From Roseibacillus sp. (GTDB lineage Bacteria; Verrucomicrobiota; Verrucomicrobiia; Verrucomicrobiales; Akkermansiaceae): a stretch of DNA of 42,948 nt. The stretch is taken from NCBI GenBank assembly GCA_002686085.1, contig NZAC01000007.1, forward strand, positions 16,755 to 59,702, in the 5' to 3' direction. The notes below the pieces were generated by a model that worked only from the letters and a program-made list of their open reading frames with translations, was not told the origin of the DNA and ran no database searches. The position numbers and the translations under genes are program-made. Below are positions 37,902 to 42,948 of this stretch, piece by piece; within the stretch, counting starts at the first letter, position 1, and each line of letters begins with the position of its first letter.

Positions 37902-39464
37902 ATGGCCCTTGAAGTCAAAATTCCTGCTGCCGGTGAGTCCATAAATACGGCGACCGTTGGTCAGTGGCACAAGGCGGATGGAGAGACGGTAGCAAAGGGA
38001 GAAGTCCTCGCGACGATTGAAACTGATAAGGTCTCTAGTGAGGTTGAGGCACCTATAGACGGTATTATTCAAGTCGTGGTCCCAGAAGGGGAAGAGGTGG
38101 CAATTGGCACGGTTATCGCTGAGATAACCGAAATAGCAGAGGTTGAGGATGGCGAGGATCCAAGTATACCGGGTGAGGCAAAGGTGTCAGGGAAAGTGGA
38201 TACTGAGGAAATGGTGAGCGTGGAAAATTCGGAGAGTAACGATTCTGAGCCCTTTGGGTTCACCGCTTTGGATGAGGGCCCGGAAATTTTTGCTATCAAG
38301 GTTCCTGCGGCAGGGGAATCGATCGCCTCAGCCACAATAGCGCAATGGCACAAGAGGGATGGAGAAACTGTGAGCGCTGGCGAAACTCTTGTTACTCTCG
38401 AGACGGACAAGGTGTCTGCAGAAATCGACGCGGAATCTTCAGGGCTCCTTAATATCCTTTCCCCCGAAGGCATGGAGGTTTCCATCGGTGCGGTGATTGG
38501 GACTGTTACGGTTGGGGAGGTGCCGGAGGCCGATGCGGATGTGGGCTCTGATGTTCCGGGCGGCGAGAAACCTGAAAAGCTAACCTCAGGTCAATCGGAG
38601 AAGGAGCATGTTCCGTCAGTCGCGGAATCGGATAGACAGGGCGCCTCCTCGGCGGCCGCCGCTCTGCTCTCGTCTTCTCTCCTGTCGGAGAGGACAGCTG
38701 AGGAAGCAGAAGGGCAAAGCCAAAGATTACAAGAAGCCCCTGAGGGTGCGCCCGATTCGGATGGTGGTCGCACCACACGGCGTCGGATGACGCCCCTGCG
38801 AAGGAAGATAGCCACCCAGCTTGTTAACGCACAGCAGACAGCTGCAATTCTGACGACTTTCAATGAGGTCGATATGTCGGCAGTGATGCAACTCCGGAAG
38901 ACAGTCCAAGAAAGCTTTGTCGAAAAGTATGGGGTCAAGTTGGGGTTCATGTCTCTCTTCGTGAAGGCGGTGGTGCATGCTCTGAGAGAGGTGCCTTCCC
39001 TGAATGGACGAATTGAAGGACAGGAAATCGTAGAGAACCATTTTTATGATATCGGTATCGCGGTTGGTACTGACAAAGGCCTTGTCGTTCCAGTGATTCG
39101 GGATGCGGAGGCGAAGGACTGCCCGCAAATTGAACACGATATTCTCGCTTACGCGGAGCGCGCGAGGGAGGGCAAGATACAACTCGAAGATTTGCGGGGT
39201 GGAGTTTTCACCATTTCTAACGGGGGAATCTATGGGTCACTTCTGAGTACTCCGATTCTCAACCCACCACAGAGTGGGATTCTCGGGATGCATACGATCC
39301 AGGAGCGTCCGGTGGCGGTCGATGGCAAGGTTGAGATCCGTCCCATGATGTATCTGGCGCTCAGTTATGATCATCGGATGGTTGATGGAAAAGAGGCCGT
39401 GACGTTTCTGATCAAGGTGAAAGAGTGCCTCGAGAGCCCAGCCAGTCTTCTTCTTGAATTGTAG
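37902..39464 (+). CDS. sucB: Dihydrolipoyl succinyltransferase E2 (SucB) with two lipoyl domains
   Basis: E2 core of the 2-oxoglutarate dehydrogenase complex. It is 520 residues. Lipoyl domain 1 (1-76) has the modified Lys43 in ETDKVSSEV; lipoyl domain 2 (129-207) has Lys170 in ETDKVSAEI. Most SucB proteins carry one. A Gly/Ser/Glu-rich linker (about 208-285) follows, where the E1/E3-binding domain should be; no canonical PSBD signature (P.AR.LA.E..VD...V.GTG..GRI...D) is visible. The catalytic domain starts at [16 protein letters not shown] and includes [33 protein letters not shown] and the active-site YDHRMVDG (His491, Asp495). Pairing with sucA supports 2-oxoglutarate rather than pyruvate specificity. 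Confidence 0.96.
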   Translation: MALEVKIPAAGESINTATVGQWHKADGETVAKGEVLATIETDKVSSEVEAPIDGIIQVVVPEGEEVAIGTVIAEITEIAEVEDGEDPSIPGEAKVSGKVDTEEMVSVENSESNDSEPFGFTALDEGPEIFAIKVPAAGESIASATIAQWHKRDGETVSAGETLVTLETDKVSAEIDAESSGLLNILSPEGMEVSIGAVIGTVTVGEVPEADADVGSDVPGGEKPEKLTSGQSEKEHVPSVAESDRQGASSAAAALLSSSLLSERTAEEAEGQSQRLQEAPEGAPDSDGGRTTRRRMTPLRRKIATQLVNAQQTAAILTTFNEVDMSAVMQLRKTVQESFVEKYGVKLGFMSLFVKAVVHALREVPSLNGRIEGQEIVENHFYDIGIAVGTDKGLVVPVIRDAEAKDCPQIEHDILAYAERAREGKIQLEDLRGGVFTISNGGIYGSLLSTPILNPPQSGILGMHTIQERPVAVDGKVEIRPMMYLALSYDHRMVDGKEAVTFLIKVKECLESPASLLLEL

Positions 39465-39470
39465 AAGGCG

Positions 39471-39489
39471 TTGGCCGCCGAGCGGCTAA
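39471..39489 (+). terminator. Stem-loop after sucB, possible weak terminator
   Basis: An 8-bp stem with a CGA loop (TTGGCCGC-CGA-GCGGCTAA, including one G-T pair) ends 25 bases after the sucB stop. It is followed by A residues and GTTT rather than a clean T run, so it may be an RNA-stabilising hairpin instead of a terminator. Confidence 0.35.
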
Positions 39490-39537
39490 AAAGTTTCATG
39501 CGTTCGCAAACTACAATACTGGCTGGAGATTGGTGCC

Positions 39538-40476
39538 ATGTGTGAACTTCGTCGGTTCCTGAAAGGTTTTGCGATCGGGTCCGCGAATGTCATTCCCGGT
39601 GTCTCTGGGGGAACAATTGCAGTAATCACTGGGGTCTATGAGCGTCTGATCGAGGCTCTAAACAGATTTGATGGAACAACGGTCCGACTTTTGTTGAGAT
39701 TGAATTTTCGAGGAGCGTGGCAACGCGTAGACGGTCGCTTCCTTTTTGGACTTGGAATCGGCGTGGTCGTGAGCATAGCCACGATGGCACGGCTGATGGA
39801 GTGGGGATTTGAGAACCAACCTGTCTTAATCTGGGCGTTTTTCTTTGGGTTGATCGCTGCCTCTATTCCTTCACTGGGATCCCTTGTGAAAAGGTGGACT
39901 ATCGGCCCTGCACTCGGGGTAGTTGCTGGGGCAGGAACCGGTGGTGCGATAGCATTCCTGCAGCCTGCTAGCGGCAGTGATAATATGATCTATCTTGCTC
40001 TCTGTGGGGCAGTGTCGATATGCAGTATGATCATACCAGGCCTTAGTGGATCATTTGTTCTGCTTCTTATGGGAGGATACAGGCTCGTCATGGTTGATGC
40101 GGTTAACAGTCTCACCGCAGGAGAAATAGGAAGGTCTTTGGATATCCTCATCCCCTTTCTCATCGGTGGGGTAGCAGGTGTAGTACTGCTGTCGCGTTTG
40201 CTGAGCTGGCTCTTTCGGACGGTCCATGATCTCGTGATGGCTCTAATTACAGGATTTGTGGGAGGATCTCTTATTGTGATTTGGCCTTGGAAAATCACGC
40301 TCACAGAGAAGTTCATTCGTGATGGCGAAGAGATGGAAAAGATCACCGGATTTACTGGGTGGTTTCTCCCCGACATAGGATCCGGAGCGACTTGGACTGC
40401 CTTGGGGTGTATGCTGGCAGGGGCGAGTCTGGTCTATGCAGGCGCGCGGCTTGGAAGCAGGAGAGAAACGAGCTAA
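39538..40476 (+). CDS. DUF368 family membrane protein, probable undecaprenyl-phosphate translocase (PopT-type)
   Basis: A 312-residue integral-membrane protein with about eight to nine hydrophobic segments. The DUF368 signature is at the N-terminus: GFAIGSANVIPGVSGGTIAV (residues 10-29), repeated in part in the second half (SICSMIIPGLSGSFVLLLMGGYR, about 160-182), reflecting an internal duplication with inverted IPG.SG motifs. Family members have been shown to recycle undecaprenyl phosphate across the membrane for wall synthesis; the role here is inferred from that. The ATG at 39538 has a weak GGAG upstream. The next gene starts about 76 bases downstream if its internal ATG is used. Confidence 0.9.
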   Translation: MCELRRFLKGFAIGSANVIPGVSGGTIAVITGVYERLIEALNRFDGTTVRLLLRLNFRGAWQRVDGRFLFGLGIGVVVSIATMARLMEWGFENQPVLIWAFFFGLIAASIPSLGSLVKRWTIGPALGVVAGAGTGGAIAFLQPASGSDNMIYLALCGAVSICSMIIPGLSGSFVLLLMGGYRLVMVDAVNSLTAGEIGRSLDILIPFLIGGVAGVVLLSRLLSWLFRTVHDLVMALITGFVGGSLIVIWPWKITLTEKFIRDGEEMEKITGFTGWFLPDIGSGATWTALGCMLAGASLVYAGARLGSRRETS

Positions 40477-40552
40477 CCGCAGATGCGGTCTGATAGGGAA
40501 CTTGATGGGTATTGACTTGCGCGAGTCTAATTTTCGACAAATACTGAAATAT

Positions 40553-41074
40553 ATGAAAAATGAGGAGGAGGATTTGGTAATGCTGAAAGATAAGTTTGTC
40601 TCTCAGTGGGGTGTTATGGGAACTCAATGGGGGATCAATCGCACCATGGCCCAGATTCATGCTCTCCTCATGACCAGTCCGGAGGCCATGACTACAGATG
40701 AGGTTATGGAGGAGCTGAGTATTAGCAGGGGAAACGCTCACACTAATCTGAAAGAGCTGGTGAATTGGGGGTTGTTGAGGATCGTGACCAGGAAGGGAGA
40801 GCGGAAGGAGTATTTTGAGGCTGAGCTCGACGTCTGGGAAATTTTCCGTCGAATTGTCCGTGAACGAAAAAAGAGGGAAATTGATCCGGCTCTCGATCTT
40901 CTTGAGGGGTGCCTGGCGGACAGCCAAGGCATGAAGAGCGCAGGCGGGCGCGCTTTTAATGAGCAAATGAAGTCCTTGGAGGAATTCGTGCGCTTTGTCT
41001 CCAAAATGTCTGACAGGGTAGCTGGAATGCCCCACGGCAAAGCAATGCAGCTCGCGATGAAGCTTTTTGGTTAA
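40553..41074 (+). CDS. GbsR/MarR-like winged-helix transcriptional regulator
   Basis: About 173 residues from the ATG at 40553. The protein has the GbsR layout: KDKFVSQWGVMGTQWGINRTMAQIHALLMTSPEAMTTDEVMEELSISRGNAHTNLKELVNWGLLRIV is a winged-helix DNA-binding domain (about residues 10-90), followed by a charged helical C-terminus for dimerisation. Start choice is open. In-frame starts exist at 40436 (overlapping the DUF368 gene), 40505 (preceded by AGGGAA), 40553, and 40580 (preceded by GAGGAGGAGG at good spacing). The DNA-binding domain is intact from any of them. The target is unknown; neither neighbour is an osmoprotectant gene as in Bacillus gbsR. Confidence 0.87.
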   Translation: MKNEEEDLVMLKDKFVSQWGVMGTQWGINRTMAQIHALLMTSPEAMTTDEVMEELSISRGNAHTNLKELVNWGLLRIVTRKGERKEYFEAELDVWEIFRRIVRERKKREIDPALDLLEGCLADSQGMKSAGGRAFNEQMKSLEEFVRFVSKMSDRVAGMPHGKAMQLAMKLFG

Positions 41075-41283
41075 AATCAGCTCGTGAGGCTCTACCGGTT
41101 GTTGCCGACATGAGGCTGTTCGAGCCCTAGTTCGATAGAAAGTTCGGTTTCAGGTGGCACCATGGAGCATTTTTCTCCGCCAGCTGTCACAACGAGGTTA
41201 TATGAGGCGAAAAAGTTCACTATTCCTGAATGAATTCTTTGAGCGAGCAGGCAACTTAGACTAGGATTTGTCAGAAGAGGTCT

Positions 41284-41307
41284 ATGAAACTCTCAAGAAA
41301 GGTTTAA
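41284..41307 (+). CDS. Seven-codon leader ORF before the AI-2E family gene
   Basis: An ATG at 41284, preceded by AGAAGAGG at good spacing, encodes MKLSRKV and stops at TAA (41305-41307) directly before the GTG start of the transporter, in the same frame. It could couple translation, or be the residue of a longer N-terminus interrupted by a stop. No expression evidence. Confidence 0.25.
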   Translation: MKLSRKV

Positions 41308-42495
41308 GTGACAGGAAGACGTAACATAGAGGCGGGAATTCGAACTCTGCTGACTCTCGCCACGGTGGTGATTGTGATCGCTGGCTTGAAGGCAGCGGGA
41401 AAGTTTTTTGTGCCGTTCCTTCTCGCGCTGTTTATTGCGACGGTGAGTTTTCCGATAACGGCGTGGCTCAGACGCCACAAGGTGCCACGGTTTTTTGCCG
41501 TTATAACGACCGTCCTTGTGGATTTCGCCTTCCTTGCGGGAGTGGTGTTGATCGGGATGACCTTGATCGGCGACCTGCAGGAAAAGTGGGAAAGTAAGTA
41601 TCAGGTGGAAAGCACCCAGAAACTCAAGCAGGCAGAGGACTGGGCCGTTGCGACGATCGTGAAGTGGTCAGACATACCGGAGCTCGAAGCGCGAAAGAAT
41701 GTTCGAGCCTACGTGACGGAGGATCTGACCCAGCAGCTCAGCAGTATTAAGGTAGAGGATATTGTGGGACTGGGTACTAATGTGGTTGGGCGGGTGACTT
41801 CTTTCCTTGGGTCCGCATTCATAGTGGTTTTGTGTACAGTCTTCATGCTGACCGAGGCCCGCATGTTCGGAAGGCGGTTAAGTTTAATCGGGGAGGCCCG
41901 TGGGCCTAACTTCGAGCGAATGTTGCACGCGGGAAAAGATATTCAGAGATTTCTTGGGATCAAAACCATGGTGAGTCTGGCGACGGGTTTTCTTGCTGGC
42001 TTTCTCTGTTGGGCGGCTGGTCTCGATTTCTTCATTCTTTGGGGCATTCTAGCTTGGGCCTTAAACTATATTCCGGTGATGGGATCCATTCTGGCAGGGA
42101 TTCCTCCCACCATTCTCGCCCTTGTTCTCATGGGATGGCCGAGCGCTCTGGCAGTTGGGATCGGCTATGTTGCGATCAATACATTCTTGGGGAATTTTGT
42201 GGAGCCGATGATGATGGGGCGGCGTTTTGGCATTTCGACTCTGGTTGTGATCGTCTCTGTGATGTTCTGGGGCTGGGTGTGGGGTCCGGTTGGTATGTTC
42301 CTGGCCGTTCCCATCATGATGATGCTGAAAGTGATCATGGAGAACAGCTATGAGTTTCGCTGGATAGCGGTCGCCATCAGTAAGGAAAAGCGCGAACAGT
42401 CTGAAGAAGAACAGGAGCTTAAGGAGGCCGTGGAGGCAGCTGAGGGGGGCGCGTTGCCCGAAGGTATTGCCCCCGAGGGTGGGTCTTCTCAGTGA
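41308..42495 (+). CDS. AI-2E family (PerM/TqsA-type) membrane transporter
   Basis: A 395-residue integral-membrane protein. An N-terminal pair of hydrophobic segments (LLTLATVVIVIAGLKAAG, FFVPFLLALFIATVSFPI) leads to the PFLLA.F.A....PI...L signature. A periplasmic or cytoplasmic alpha-helical stretch follows (about 95-165). The C-terminal half has the conserved LDFFILWGILAWALNYIPVMGSILAGIPP and NFVEPMMMGRRFGISTLVVIVSVMFWGWVWGPVGMFLAVP blocks. The tail (about 360-395) is acidic. The family includes AI-2 exporters and Na+/H+ antiporters, so the substrate cannot be stated. The start is the GTG at 41308, with AAAGG five bases upstream. Confidence 0.93.
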   Translation: MTGRRNIEAGIRTLLTLATVVIVIAGLKAAGKFFVPFLLALFIATVSFPITAWLRRHKVPRFFAVITTVLVDFAFLAGVVLIGMTLIGDLQEKWESKYQVESTQKLKQAEDWAVATIVKWSDIPELEARKNVRAYVTEDLTQQLSSIKVEDIVGLGTNVVGRVTSFLGSAFIVVLCTVFMLTEARMFGRRLSLIGEARGPNFERMLHAGKDIQRFLGIKTMVSLATGFLAGFLCWAAGLDFFILWGILAWALNYIPVMGSILAGIPPTILALVLMGWPSALAVGIGYVAINTFLGNFVEPMMMGRRFGISTLVVIVSVMFWGWVWGPVGMFLAVPIMMMLKVIMENSYEFRWIAVAISKEKREQSEEEQELKEAVEAAEGGALPEGIAPEGGSSQ

Positions 42496-42505
42496 GGGCC
42501 AGGCT

Positions 42506-42541
42506 GATCTGGATCCGGAAGCCTGCTCTCCTCCAGATTTT
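42506..42541 (+). terminator. Possible terminator after the AI-2E family gene
   Basis: A 7-bp inverted repeat, ATCTGGA (42507-42513) and TCCAGAT (42532-42538), with an 18-base loop, ends in TTT and is followed by CCCGTTTT. The stem is short and the loop long, so this is only a candidate. Confidence 0.3.
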
Positions 42542-42580
42542 CCCGTTTTCCAGCAAGTACACTACGAAATTTGCATCAAC

Positions 42581-42948
42581 ATGGAGCGCTTTCAGAAGCT
42601 AGCTATTGCGGCGCTAATCTCGGTATTGTTGCTTCTTTTTGTAGGAGCAATCGTGAGAGCAACGGGCTCAGGTCTTGGCTGCCCTGACTGGCCGACCTGC
42701 TGGGGAAAGCTCGTTCCCCCCACGAAGGTTGACCAGATAGATTTTGACAAAATTAATCTCGAGAAGTTCAGGAAGAAAGCAGAGCGGTTCGGCCGGGATC
42801 CTGCAGAAGTAACCCAAGACTCCCTTCGGGCTGAATTCAATCCTCTTCATACTTGGGTCGAGTATATCAACCGTCTTTGTGCTATGCCTGTAGGGCTTCT
42901 GTCTATGGCTTTGATGGCTGCCTCATTCTTACGAAGAAAAAGAAGCGG
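42581..42948 (+). CDS. ctaA: Heme A synthase (COX15/CtaA family), N-terminal part only
   Basis: Membrane enzyme that converts heme O to heme A for cytochrome oxidases. The frame runs from the ATG at 42581 off the window edge, so about 122 residues are visible of an expected 300-350. The first membrane segment is followed by the family signature VGAIVRATGSGLGCPDWPTCWG (Cys34 and Cys41 are the conserved loop cysteines), a charged loop (about 45-85), then NPLHTWVEYINRL, which carries the conserved heme-ligand-region His of the second helix. The long loop between the first two helices with a cysteine pair fits CtaA-type organisation. It lies 85 bases after the AI-2E family gene. Confidence 0.92.
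   Translation, partial: MERFQKLAIAALISVLLLLFVGAIVRATGSGLGCPDWPTCWGKLVPPTKVDQIDFDKINLEKFRKKAERFGRDPAEVTQDSLRAEFNPLHTWVEYINRLCAMPVGLLSMALMAASFLRRKRS

Noticed and set aside
40352-41035. 227-codon minus-strand frame
   Set aside because: Overlaps the end of the DUF368 gene and the regulator, both of which have firm family signatures on the plus strand.

Overview
The window looks like a chromosomal segment from a member of the Verrucomicrobiota, or a close PVC relative. The evidence is the mix of gene families: a PVC-type beta-propeller 'membrane-bound dehydrogenase' with HEAT repeats, a giant secreted protein with cadherin-like, lamin-tail and CotH domains ending in a Ca-binding DPDADGLSN-type motif, an ABC/GldG/DUF4340 operon, and a GH75-like protein. 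Shine-Dalgarno sequences are weak or absent at most starts. The taxon is inferred from gene content, not from a marker gene. I saw no rRNA, tRNA, CRISPR array, insertion sequence or phage module.

Layout. 1-5900 (minus strand): mfd, a SurA-like peptidyl-prolyl isomerase (ATGA overlap), coaD, and a cstA cut by the window edge. 5965-7280 (plus): a lipoprotein amidase and a YkgJ-type cysteine-cluster protein. 7300-9668 (minus): a Ste24-like M48 protease coupled to an unknown helical protein. 10012-17820 (plus): one 2602-residue secreted CotH protein. 17925-22702 (plus): a class B penicillin-binding protein, a DUF6941-like protein, an SDR oxidoreductase and a membrane-anchored GH75-like protein, closely spaced. 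22995-34924 (minus): the propeller/HEAT protein, ligA, vanZ-like, a BrnA/BrnT-like toxin-antitoxin pair, then the DUF4340-GldG-permease-ATPase ABC operon, which is transcribed first. 35059-39464 (plus): sucA and sucB. 39538-42948 (plus): a DUF368 (PopT-type) lipid-carrier translocase, a GbsR/MarR-like regulator, an AI-2E family transporter, and the start of heme A synthase.

How the genes fit together. Most are housekeeping: DNA repair and replication (mfd, ligA), CoA synthesis (coaD), the TCA cycle (sucAB), heme A (ctaA) and cell-envelope growth or recycling (PBP, amidase, DUF368 translocase, PPIase, M48 protease). The accessory content is the giant CotH protein, the GH75-like cluster, the toxin-antitoxin pair and the PVC propeller protein.

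I found no clear-cut new defence or mobile system. The best leads are as follows. The giant protein has jelly-roll modules inserted at the same point into two separate cadherin-like repeats. The SucB has two lipoyl domains and no recognisable peripheral-subunit-binding domain. The four-gene ABC/GldG/DUF4340 system is still functionally open outside gliding bacteria. The class B PBP appears to have a signal peptide instead of a membrane anchor. The mfd 5' end lacks any canonical start, although clearly homologous sequence extends upstream.
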